This document shows, one piece after another, positions 24,912 through 32,648 of a stretch of DNA of 64,000 bases (within the stretch, counting starts at the first letter, position 1; each line of letters starts with the position of its first letter). A program made the position numbers and the translations under genes. Location of the stretch: contig NZ_BBZI01000007.1 of assembly GCF_008974245.1 (NCBI RefSeq), forward strand, positions 124,001 to 188,000. The letters run 5' to 3'. Source of the stretch: Streptomyces abyssomicinicus (GTDB taxonomy: Bacteria > Actinomycetota > Actinomycetes > Streptomycetales > Streptomycetaceae). The notes below the pieces were generated by a model. The model was not told where the DNA came from. It did no database searches and was given only the letters and a program-made list of their open reading frames with translations.

Positions 24912-27248
24912 ATGGCCGGCACAGCCACGACGGCACCAGCCGTGGTCACGCTCGACATCGGCGGTATGACCTGCGGGGCCTGTTCGGCCCGGATCGAGCG
25001 CAAGCTCAACCGCCTCGAAGGCGTGACCGCGGAGGTCAACTTCGCCCTCGAACGCGCCCATGTCAGCCACGACGACCGGCACACGGTCGACGAACTCATC
25101 GACACCGTGGTGAAGATGGGTTACACGGCCGCCCTGCCGGCTCCGCCCCAGGAGTCGGTCGTGGACGACGGCGCGGAACCGCAGGAGGACGCCGAGGAGC
25201 GCGAACTCGCCTCCATGCGCCAGCGCATCCTGATCTGCCTCGCCCTCACCGTGCCGGTCATCGCCATGGCGATGATCACGCCGCTGCAGTTCGACCACTG
25301 GCAGTGGCTCTCCCTCACCCTGGCCGCGCCGGTGGCGGTCTGGGGAGCCTGGCCGTTCCACGCCGCAGCCTGGAAGAACGTCCGCCAGGCCGCGGGCACC
25401 ATGGACACCCTGGTCTCCATCGGCGTGCTCGCCTCGTTCGGCTGGTCGCTGTACGCCCTCTTCTTCGGGTACGCCGGTGTCACCGGCATGCGGATGCCCT
25501 TCCTGATGGTCCCGACGCCGGGACAGGGACTGCACCACATCTACCTCGAGGTCGCCACCTCCCTCACCCTGTTCGTCCTGGTCGGCCGCTACGCCGAGCA
25601 CCGGGCCAAGCGCCGGGCCGGAAGCGCCGTGCGCGCCCTGCTCGAACTCGGTGCCAAGGACGTCACCGCCCTCCGGGCGGGCCAGGAGATCGGCATCCCC
25701 ATCGGCGAACTGCGCGTCGGCGACCTGTTCGTGGTCCGGCCCGGCGAGAAGATCGCCACCGACGGCAGCGTCGTCGAGGGCAGCTCCGCCGTCGACGCGT
25801 CGATGCTGACCGGAGAGAGCGTGCCCCAGGAAGTGTCCGTCGGGGACACCGTCGTCGGGGCGACCGTCAACACCAGCGGACGGCTGGTGGTCCGCGCCGA
25901 GCGGGTCGGTGCCGACACCCAGCTCGCCCACATCAGCCGGCTGGTCTCCGAGGCGCAGGCGGGCAAGGCTCCCGTCCAGCGGCTCGCCGACCGGATCGCC
26001 GCCGTCTTCGTGCCCGTGGTGGTCGCCGTCGCCTTCGCCGTCGCCGGCTTCTGGATCGGCAACGGGGGAGACGCGGCGGTGGCGCTCACCGCGGCGGTCT
26101 CCGTGCTGGTGGTGGCCTGCCCGTGCTCCCTGGGGCTCGCCACGCCCACCGCCCTCCTGGTCGGCACGGGTCGCGGGGCGCAGCTCGGCATCGTCATCCG
26201 GGGCCCGCAGGTCCTGGAGTCCACGCGCCGGATCGACACCGTGGTGCTGGACAAGACCGGCACGGTGACCACCGGCAGGATGCGCCTGGTCGGGACGGAG
26301 TGCGCGGACGGCGCCGACCGGGCCGAACTGCTGCTCATGGCAGGTGCCTTGGAGCGTGCGTCCGAGCACCCGATCGCCGCCGCGGTGACCGACGCGGCCG
26401 CCGAGCTCGGTCAGGAGCTGCCACCGGTCACGGACTTCCGGGCCAGCGCGGGCTTCGGCGTCGTCGGACGGGTCCTCGACCGCGAGGTGATGGTGGGCCG
26501 CCTCCGCTGGGTCGAGGAACGCATGGCCCTCTCCGACGGTCTGCGGGAACGGCTCGAGGCCCAGGCGGGCGGCCGGACCGTGGTGGCCGTCGGCTGGGAG
26601 GGCACGGTGCGCGGTCTGCTCCTCGTCGCCGACGAGGCCAAGCCGACCAGCCGTCAGGCCGTCGACGAGATGCGCCGCCTCGGCCTCACACCCCTTCTCC
26701 TCACCGGAGACACCGAGGGCGCGGCCCGCCGCATCGCCGACGAGATGGGCATCGGCGAGGTCGAGGCCGAGGTCCTCCCCGAGGACAAGGCGGCGGTGGT
26801 GCGGCGGCTCCAGGAGGAAGGCCGCAACGTGGCCATGGTCGGCGACGGCATCAACGACGCCGCGGCCCTGGCCCAGGCCGATCTGGGCATCGCCATCGGG
26901 GGAGGCACCGACGCAGCCATCGAGGCGAGCGACATCACGCTGGTCCGCGGAGACCTGCGGGACGCGGCCGACGCCGTGCGGCTGTCCCGGCGGACCCTGG
27001 GCACCATCAAGGGCAACCTGTTCTGGGCGTTCGTCTACAACCTGGCGGGCATTCCGCTGGCCGCCTCCGGGGTCCTGAACCCGATGATCGCGGGTGCCGC
27101 CATGGCGCTCTCCAGCATCTTCGTGGTGACAAACAGCCTCCGGCTGCGACGGTTCCGGCCGTCGGCGCCCCGGGACGCGGCGTCCGTACCCGGCCTGGAC
27201 GTCGAGGGGCTGCCCGCCGAGCCGCGCTCCCCGGCGGTCGCCGCGTGA
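24912..27248 (+). CDS. copA: copper-translocating P1B-type ATPase
   Basis: A 778-residue pump with one N-terminal HMA domain (GMTCGAC, Cys21 and Cys24), eight expected membrane helices, the Cu(I) signature CPC near residue 402, the phosphorylation site DKTGT near 446, SEHPIA in the nucleotide domain, and MVGDGINDAAAL for the hinge. The C-terminal helices hold YNLAG and MALSSIFVVTNSLRL, both expected for Cu(I) pumps. ATG at 24912 follows AAAGGAG. It exports cytosolic Cu(I). Its place inside the arsenic operon, between an aminotransferase and a FemAB-like gene, is unusual and suggests that copper is part of the physiology of the product. Confidence 0.93.
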   Translation: MAGTATTAPAVVTLDIGGMTCGACSARIERKLNRLEGVTAEVNFALERAHVSHDDRHTVDELIDTVVKMGYTAALPAPPQESVVDDGAEPQEDAEERELASMRQRILICLALTVPVIAMAMITPLQFDHWQWLSLTLAAPVAVWGAWPFHAAAWKNVRQAAGTMDTLVSIGVLASFGWSLYALFFGYAGVTGMRMPFLMVPTPGQGLHHIYLEVATSLTLFVLVGRYAEHRAKRRAGSAVRALLELGAKDVTALRAGQEIGIPIGELRVGDLFVVRPGEKIATDGSVVEGSSAVDASMLTGESVPQEVSVGDTVVGATVNTSGRLVVRAERVGADTQLAHISRLVSEAQAGKAPVQRLADRIAAVFVPVVVAVAFAVAGFWIGNGGDAAVALTAAVSVLVVACPCSLGLATPTALLVGTGRGAQLGIVIRGPQVLESTRRIDTVVLDKTGTVTTGRMRLVGTECADGADRAELLLMAGALERASEHPIAAAVTDAAAELGQELPPVTDFRASAGFGVVGRVLDREVMVGRLRWVEERMALSDGLRERLEAQAGGRTVVAVGWEGTVRGLLLVADEAKPTSRQAVDEMRRLGLTPLLLTGDTEGAARRIADEMGIGEVEAEVLPEDKAAVVRRLQEEGRNVAMVGDGINDAAALAQADLGIAIGGGTDAAIEASDITLVRGDLRDAADAVRLSRRTLGTIKGNLFWAFVYNLAGIPLAASGVLNPMIAGAAMALSSIFVVTNSLRLRRFRPSAPRDAASVPGLDVEGLPAEPRSPAVAA

Positions 27249-28177
27249 TCGTCGACATCAGGGGCCTGCCCGTGGCCCTCGTCGGCCTGGACCTCGCGCT
27301 CAGCGGCCTGTGGCGCGACCACGCGGCCGGCGCGGACGTCGTGCGGGTCCAGGACCCGCCCGCCGAGTCCTGGCCCGCTCTGCGGCGGGCCGGGTTCCAG
27401 CCCAAGCCGCAGGTGGTCATGTGGCGGTCCGAGGCGCTCGACTCCGAGGAGAAGTACCTGGCGGGCCTGTCCGGCAAGGACCGCTACGACGTCCGGGCCG
27501 CCTACCGCAAGGCCGGGCAGGCGGGACTGCGGGTCGGCACCGAGGCGCTGACGCCCGAGTTGCTGGACGAGTTCCTCGCCCTGTACCGGCGGCAGATCTC
27601 CGGCATGCGGCACGGCTGGGCGGTCGCGGAGGAGCAGCGGGCCCACATCCTGGCCCAGGCCGGTACCTTCCGGGCCGTCACCGTCCGCTCGCGCGACGAA
27701 CTGGTGGGCGTCTGCCTCAACCAGGACCTGCCCGACCGCGACGAGACCCGGGCCCGCTTCTCGGCCGTGACCCCGGGGCAGCGCGGCGACAGTCTCTCCA
27801 GGGTCCTGTACTGGGAGACGCTGCGTGAGGCCCGCCTGCGGGGACGACGGTGGGCCACCCTCGGGCGGGACATCAATCTCTACGGCCACCTGGGCAACGC
27901 GGGACTGTTCAGCTTCAAGTCCAGACTCGGCTTCGCGGCCCTGCCCGGGCAGCGGATCGAGCCGGGCAGCGGTTCCCACCAGGCCGACCGGGTGGTGGGC
28001 TTCGGCGCCCTGTCGGACCCGGCGCTGCTGCTGTCCTACGAGCCGGCCGAGAGCGAGGAGGCGGCCGTGACCGGCCCCTTGCGGCTGCACCTGTACACCG
28101 GCCAGGAGACCGATCCGCGCCCCTTCCGCGGCGTCGGCCTCGCCGGGACGACGGTGCACAGAATCGCTCCGGCCTGA
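27245..28177 (+). CDS. second FemAB/GNAT-like acyltransferase
   Basis: A 310-residue protein with a BioF2-like GNAT pattern: SGKDRYDVRAAYRKAG, EFLALYRRQISGMRHG, and LYGHLGNAGLFSFKSRLGF near the end. It is related in plan to the gene at 14914 but lacks the Cys-Cys tail. GTG at 27245 overlaps the CopA stop (GTGA). A 17-bp terminator follows three bases after its stop codon, so it closes the operon. Possible reactions are aminoacyl-tRNA-dependent peptide bond formation or acetylation; an acyl transfer on the cluster product is likely. Confidence 0.75.
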   Translation: MIVDIRGLPVALVGLDLALSGLWRDHAAGADVVRVQDPPAESWPALRRAGFQPKPQVVMWRSEALDSEEKYLAGLSGKDRYDVRAAYRKAGQAGLRVGTEALTPELLDEFLALYRRQISGMRHGWAVAEEQRAHILAQAGTFRAVTVRSRDELVGVCLNQDLPDRDETRARFSAVTPGQRGDSLSRVLYWETLREARLRGRRWATLGRDINLYGHLGNAGLFSFKSRLGFAALPGQRIEPGSGSHQADRVVGFGALSDPALLLSYEPAESEEAAVTGPLRLHLYTGQETDPRPFRGVGLAGTTVHRIAPA

Positions 28178-28179
28178 AG

Positions 28180-28222
28180 GGCGGGCGGACCGCGCGATCG
28201 ACCTCCGCGCGGTCCGCCCGCC
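28180..28222 (+). terminator. 17-bp perfect terminator stem ending the operon
   Basis: GGCGGGCGGACCGCGCG (28180-28196) pairs perfectly with CGCGCGGTCCGCCCGCC (28206-28222) across a 9-base loop, directly after the last gene of the plus-strand operon. It also faces the end of the minus-strand ArsR gene and may work in both directions. Confidence 0.8.
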
Positions 28223-28303
28223 GTGTGCCGTCGGCTCCTTGCCGCCCCTCGGAGGCCGTGGCCGCGGGGGCCGCGCGCAGCCACGCCGACGGGTGGAGCG
28301 CCC

Positions 28304-28678
28304 TCAGAGCCGCGACGGCACCCGCAGCAGGGTCGACAGCGCCTGGAACACGTCGCGGTCGATCCGGTGGTAGATCCAGGTGCTGCGCCGCTCGGCGGTC
28401 AGAAGCCCCGCCTCACGCAGCTTCTTCAGGTGGTGGGAGACGGTCGGCTGGGAGACGCCCACGTCCGAGACGTCGCACACGCAGGCCTCCCCCGCCGGGT
28501 GGGAGGCGATCAGTGAGAGCAGCCGGAGCCGAACCGGATCGGACAGCGCCTTGAACACGGCGGCCAGCCGCTCGGCGTCGAGTTCCGAAGGGCAGGCCGC
28601 CGCGATCGGCGGACAGCAAGGAACAGCGGACTGCCTGGGCTGACTGGCGACTGTGGACGTCGCTGATGAGTTCGACAT
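28304..28678 (-). CDS. arsR: ArsR-family repressor
   Basis: A 124-residue winged-helix repressor. EACVCDV gives the sensor pair Cys66 and Cys68, and SQPTVSHHLKKLREAGLL is the recognition segment. The N-terminal extension carries CCPP (Cys21, Cys22) and Cys29. ATG at 28678 is preferred because it aligns with the start of the paralogue upstream; the frame is open further, but that part is unlike the family. An ArsR-type dyad begins two bases before the ATG, so self-repression is likely. It is the second of two ArsR genes in tandem. Confidence 0.9.
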   Translation of the reverse strand: MSNSSATSTVASQPRQSAVPCCPPIAAACPSELDAERLAAVFKALSDPVRLRLLSLIASHPAGEACVCDVSDVGVSQPTVSHHLKKLREAGLLTAERRSTWIYHRIDRDVFQALSTLLRVPSRL

Positions 28679-28679
28679 G

Positions 28680-28703
28680 ATTCGATATTGGCAGGTGTCG
28701 AAC
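28680..28703 (-). promoter_or_regulatory. ArsR-type operator at the start of the 28.3-kb arsR
   Basis: ATTCGATA (28680-28687) and TGTCGAAC (28696-28703) face each other around TTGGCAGG. The arms match the perfect site at 18539 in the left half and in six of eight positions in the right half. It abuts the ATG, typical of autoregulated arsR genes with short or absent leaders. Confidence 0.65.
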
Positions 28704-28725
28704 CAGTAGCGCAATGGGCCCCGTC

Positions 28726-29097
28726 TCAGGCGGCGCCGCCTGAAGCGAGGAGGCGGCCGATCTCTGCCAGTACGCCGGGCTCGAGGCGGTAGTAGACCCA
28801 GGTGCCGCGCCGCTCCGAAGCGAGGAGCCCGGCCTCCTTGAGGCGCTTCAGGTGGTGCGAGACGGTCGGCTGGGAGACGCCGACGTCGGAGATGTCGCAC
28901 ACGCAGGCTTCGCCCCCCGGGTGCGAGGCGACCGCCGAGAACAGGCGCAGCCGCACCGGGTCGCCGAGTGCCTTGAACACGCGAGCGGCTGTCTCCGCCT
29001 CCTGTGCGCTCAGCGGGCGCTCGGTGAGCGGTGGGCAGCACAGCGTCCCGGCCTCGACAGGGGGGCCGGCGGGTGAGGGCATTTCGAGATTCGACAC
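28726..29097 (-). CDS. arsR: ArsR-family repressor, divergent from arsO
   Basis: A 123-residue paralogue of the previous gene: CCPP at residues 20-21, EACVCDI with Cys65 and Cys67, and SQPTVSHHLKRLKEAGLL. GTG at 29097 gives the start SNLEMPS, aligned with SNSSATS of the paralogue; the longer frame to 29175 reads through the operator and is unlikely. It is divergent from the ArsO gene, with operator-like dyads between, so it probably represses arsO and itself. Two near-identical repressors side by side may respond to different arsenic forms, such as arsenite and an organoarsenical. Confidence 0.88.
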   Translation of the reverse strand: MSNLEMPSPAGPPVEAGTLCCPPLTERPLSAQEAETAARVFKALGDPVRLRLFSAVASHPGGEACVCDISDVGVSQPTVSHHLKRLKEAGLLASERRGTWVYYRLEPGVLAEIGRLLASGGAA

Positions 29098-29123
29098 ATG
29101 TCTATGTTGGCATATTTCGAAAC
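29089..29123 (-). promoter_or_regulatory. ArsR-type half-sites at the second arsR start
   Basis: ATTCGACA (29089-29096) and TATTTCGAAA (29113-29122) flank CATGTCTATGTTGGCA. The core TCTATGTTGGCA...TTCGAA is shared with the next site at 29164-29200 (TCTATGTTGACG...GTCGAA) and resembles the site at 28680. It overlaps the start codon of the minus-strand arsR. Confidence 0.55.
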
Positions 29124-29163
29124 AGCTTGGCCAGGGTTCGGCCCGAACGGCACCCGTCCGATA

Positions 29164-29200
29164 ATTGTTCGACAATCGTCTATGTTGACGTCTGTCGAAT
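29164..29200 (+). promoter_or_regulatory. ArsR-type operator upstream of arsO
   Basis: ATTGT-TCG-ACAAT (29164-29176) is a perfect dyad, and TTCGACA (29169-29174 region) is mirrored by TGTCGAA (29193-29199) across a TCTATGTTGACG core. The site lies about 110 bases before the arsO ATG and about 70 bases before the divergent arsR start, so one or both promoters can be controlled from it. Confidence 0.6.
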
Positions 29201-29309
29201 CAATCTGGCATGGTGGGTGGTGCAAGGGCCCTGTGCGCCGCGGAGGCCATCAGGGGTCATTGGCTGCTTTGCCTGTCAATTGCCTCTTCGTTTACAGGAG
29301 TTTACGGTC

Positions 29310-30638
29310 ATGAGTGAGCAGCAGTATCCCGTCGTCGTCATCGGAGCAGGGCCCGTCGGGCTGGCCGCCGCCGCGCAGCTGGCGGATCGTGGCATGGCCG
29401 CGGTGGTGTTCGAGGCCGGACCCGCGGCGGGCGCGGCGGTGCGGGAATGGGCGCATGTGCGCCTGTTCTCGACCTGGAGCGAGCTGGTGGATCCGGTCGC
29501 GGAGAAGCTGCTCGCTCCGACCGGCTGGGTGCGGCCGGATCCCGGGGCGTATCCGACCGGTGCAGACTGGGTGGCGGAGTACCTCCAGCCGCTCGCGGAC
29601 GCCCTCGGCGACCGGGTCCGGTGGGGCGCCCGGGTCACGGGCGTGTCCCGGATGGGGCGGGACCGCGTGGTCGACACCGACCGTGAAGCGCAGCCGTTCA
29701 CGGTGGAGGTCGCGTACCCGGACGGCCGGGAGGAGCGGGTCCTGGCCCGGGCCGTCATCGATGCCTCGGGCAGCTGGTCGCTTCCGGGTCCGGCGGGCGG
29801 CAACGGTCTGCGGGCACTCGGGGAACACGCCGTCGCCGATCGCGTCACCTACCGTGTGCCCGACCTGCGCGACCCGGCCGTCCGCGCTCGCCACGCCGGT
29901 CGGCGCACGGCGGTGATCGGCTCCGGCGCCTCGGCGTTCACGGCCCTCGCGGAACTCGCGGAGCTCGCCCGGGCGGCCGACGGCGCCGGCACGCACGCGG
30001 CGTGGATCCTGCGCCGGGGGATCTCCGGCTCCACGTTCGGCGGCGGAACCGCCGACCAGCTCCCGGCCCGCGGCGCGCTCGGCCTCGCGGCCAAGGCCGC
30101 GGTGGACCAGGGGCACGCCGACGCCGTGACCGGCTTCCGTACCGGAGCGATGGAACGCGACGCCGACGGCCGGATCGTCCTGATCGCCGACGACGGCCGC
30201 CGACTCGACCCGGTCGACGAGGTGGTCGTCCTCACCGGCCTCCGCCCCGACCTGTCCTTCCTCTCCGAGGTCCGCCTCCGACTCGACGAGCGACTCCAGG
30301 CTCCCCTCGAGCTGGCACCGCTGATCGACCCCAACCAGCACTCCTGCGGCACCGTCTATCCGCACGGCCACCGTGAACTCTCCCATCCCGAGAAGGGCTT
30401 CTACCTCGTGGGCGCCAAGTCCTACGGCCGCGCGCCCACCTTTCTCGCCCTCACCGGCTACGAGCAGGCCAGGTCCGTCGTCGCCGCACTCGCCGGAGAC
30501 GCCGAGGCCGCCGACCGTGTCGAACTCGTTTTGCCCGAGACAGGGGTCTGCGGCGGCGCGGGAGTCTTCGAAGACCTCTCCGCACCGTCGGGTGACTCCG
30601 GCTGCTGCGCGGCGCCCGAGCCCCAGCAGGGCTGCTGA
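29310..30638 (+). CDS. arsO: ArsO-type flavin-dependent monooxygenase with Cys-pair tail
   Basis: A 442-residue two-dinucleotide-domain flavoprotein: GAGPVGLAA near the N-terminus binds FAD and VIGSGASAFTAL near 205 binds NAD(P)H. It matches the putative flavin monooxygenase ArsO found in Streptomyces ars operons, as I recall it. The tail adds GCCAAPEPQQGC with Cys432, Cys433 and Cys442, in keeping with the Cys-pair theme of the region. ATG at 29310 follows AGGAG. It may oxidise organoarsenicals or arsenic-thiol adducts; the true substrate of ArsO is not settled. A hairpin-like GAAATTCAGC...GCTGgAATTTC at 30697-30723 may end its transcript. Confidence 0.82.
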   Translation: MSEQQYPVVVIGAGPVGLAAAAQLADRGMAAVVFEAGPAAGAAVREWAHVRLFSTWSELVDPVAEKLLAPTGWVRPDPGAYPTGADWVAEYLQPLADALGDRVRWGARVTGVSRMGRDRVVDTDREAQPFTVEVAYPDGREERVLARAVIDASGSWSLPGPAGGNGLRALGEHAVADRVTYRVPDLRDPAVRARHAGRRTAVIGSGASAFTALAELAELARAADGAGTHAAWILRRGISGSTFGGGTADQLPARGALGLAAKAAVDQGHADAVTGFRTGAMERDADGRIVLIADDGRRLDPVDEVVVLTGLRPDLSFLSEVRLRLDERLQAPLELAPLIDPNQHSCGTVYPHGHRELSHPEKGFYLVGAKSYGRAPTFLALTGYEQARSVVAALAGDAEAADRVELVLPETGVCGGAGVFEDLSAPSGDSGCCAAPEPQQGC

Positions 30639-31439
30639 CGAAGCCGCGGACCCGGGCGACGGCGCTCAGGGCGGACTTCCCCGGTGCGGGATCCGTGAAA
30701 TTCAGCAATTTCGCTGGAATTTCGAGGGAGTGGGAATCCACGGAAACTCAAATACCGGTGGAGCGAACGGCGTTCCACCGCGCAGAGGAACTCAGGGCCG
30801 CCCCGTCGGCGTTCGCCGGGCCGTGCCTGCCGCCGACGAGCCCGATGTGATCGCCACCGTGGTGGGTTCCGGGGGATCGGCCCAGGTGGGGCGGTGTTCC
30901 GAGCCCCGGTCGAGGGCACGGTTCCTCCTCCGAAGGGCCGTGATGTCTGGGCCGCGACGGCACTCGATGCCGGTGCGCCGGTGGCCGAAAAGCTGCTCGT
31001 GCCCGCCCCGGACACCGGGAGGATCGCCGGTCACGGCCGCCCGCAGGGCATTCGCGCTGCACGGCCAGGGAGCGCGCACGCCGCGAGGCAGCGCGCCGCT
31101 CGGGACGGAGACGCCGGGGCGGCGGGGCATGACCGGGTACGGGGAGGCCGGTGGCCGTTGAGCCGGCACCAGGGCCTGCGGGGGGCGGCCGGTCCCGCGC
31201 GGGGTTGTCGCCGTCACGCGGCGCCGACGGGCCTCACCGAGGAGGCGCTGCCGATGCCTCGGCCCGCGCATCGGGCGGTGCACGCGTCCGGCGCGGCCAC
31301 CGTGGAATTCCGGCAGGCCGGCGGGGCCGTCGAGGGCCTCGAGGGCCAGGGCGTGGAGGGCCTGGACCGCGGGCCGCGGCCGTGCGGAGCCGCAGCGCGC
31401 GGCCCGAGGTCCACAGGGGGGTGTCACCCCATGGCGACG
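30639..31439. other. 800-base gap without a recognisable gene
   Basis: After an AT-richer segment (30690-30760, with an imperfect hairpin at 30697-30723), all frames give Arg/Pro/Gly-rich translations typical of non-coding high-GC DNA. One plus frame around 30930-31050 reads somewhat like protein (GAPVAEKLLVPAPDTG) but has no ribosome site or family. It may be decayed coding sequence marking the right border of the arsenic region. Confidence 0.4.
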
Positions 31440-32270
31440 TCAGGCGCCGAGGACGCGGGCGTAGCCCGGACGTGCCCCCTCGCGCTCCACCATGATCCGT
31501 GCGTCGGCCGTGGAGAGGAGGGCCTCGGGCAGCGGGAGGTCCACCAGGAAGTCCCCGTACTCGTGGGACGGGTGCTCTCCCAGTTCCACCTTGGTCCCGT
31601 CGCCGTTCAGCAGGAACACCCGCCAGACGTCGGCGCCCTGGGCCGAGGGGCCCGTCGCGGCCACCCGCAGGGTGCGGTCCGCGAGTATCTGGGCGGTGGC
31701 CACCACGGCGGTACGCCGCACGGGCTCGCCGAGGGAGTGCATCGCGCCGTGCTTGACCAGCGGCCTGCGGTCCGTGTCGGGAAGGTGCACGGCCACGACC
31801 TCGCCCACGAACATCGTGTGCACGGGGAAGGGGACGGTGTCACGCAGGACGCACTCGAGGGCCACCAGGCCGCCGTCGACCCACGGGGTGCCGGTGGCCT
31901 CCGGCGCGCCGAAACCGAGGAGTTCGGCTCCGGCCTTGTCGATGTCCCCGATGGAGAAGCTGCCGGCGAAGTCGGCGAGTTCCGCCTGCTCCTCGGAGCA
32001 CAACGTGAGGCTGAACTCGCCGCTCACGGGCAGGAGTTCGCGGGTCCGCGCGCGTGGACTCAGCACCACGGCGGCGTACAGGGGATCCTTGTTCACGAAG
32101 TAGGACCACTCCGCGGACATCACGTTCACGCCGTCCTCGTGGCGCACGGCCACGAGACCTACGGTGCTCGTGGCCTTCTTCCACAGTTGGCCGGGGATTT
32201 CGCGGGACACGTGCCACCTTGCCTGCGTCGGGTCGGCCCGCGCGTGCGGTAGCCGATGCGGATCGCCCAT
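31440..32270 (-). CDS. flavin-reductase-like FMN-binding protein
   Basis: A protein of 256-276 residues with the flavin reductase/DIM6-NTAB split-barrel pattern: TVGLVAVRHEDGVNVMSAEW, PLYAAVVLSPRARTREL, GEFSLTLCSEEQAELADFAG and an FVGEVVAV strand. It would bind FMN and either supply reduced flavin to a monooxygenase or act directly. Two starts are possible: ATG at 32270 (AAGGGA upstream) and GTG at 32210 (AAGGTGG upstream), the latter being closer to family N-termini. It is divergent from the beta-propeller gene. Its partner is unknown; an FAD monooxygenase lies 14 kb away. Confidence 0.78.
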   Translation of the reverse strand: MGDPHRLPHARADPTQARWHVSREIPGQLWKKATSTVGLVAVRHEDGVNVMSAEWSYFVNKDPLYAAVVLSPRARTRELLPVSGEFSLTLCSEEQAELADFAGSFSIGDIDKAGAELLGFGAPEATGTPWVDGGLVALECVLRDTVPFPVHTMFVGEVVAVHLPDTDRRPLVKHGAMHSLGEPVRRTAVVATAQILADRTLRVAATGPSAQGADVWRVFLLNGDGTKVELGEHPSHEYGDFLVDLPLPEALLSTADARIMVEREGARPGYARVLGA

Positions 32271-32648
32271 CCAATCCCTTGGGCCCCACGGGGAACAGGC
32301 GGATTCGAGCCATCTCGTTTATCGCGAGGCGAATGGCCGGGGTTGCCCGCGACCGTCCGGCGTGAAACACGACGGCCGTGTGATCCAGGTCACGCAAGGT
32401 TCTCTTGCTGCAATTCGACGGATCCTTGTTCAATCGAACCGCCGCATGGATTCGAAATTCGGAAAGGGGGTGCTCTCCCATGAAGAAGCCGGTCCGTCGT
32501 AACATCGTCGCCGCGAAGTGACCAGATGGTCGTCCGACCCGCGATCGATGCGGGCTCCGAGTCCGGCCGGCCGGGATTACCATTCCGGCCGGCCGGCTTC
32601 TCCTACTCTCCTACTCTTCTGCAAGCGACGAACAAGGGGACGGTTGCT
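32271..32648. promoter_or_regulatory. divergent intergenic region with CRP-like dyad
   Basis: This 378-base spacer is AT-richer than its surroundings. TGTGA-TCCAGG-TCACG at 32379-32394 matches the CRP-type TGTGA-N6-TCACA pattern in nine of ten positions. TTGCTGCAATTCGACGG around 32407 and TTGTTCAATCGAACCG around 32428 give further short dyads. No coding potential was seen. Which gene is controlled cannot be decided. Confidence 0.35.
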
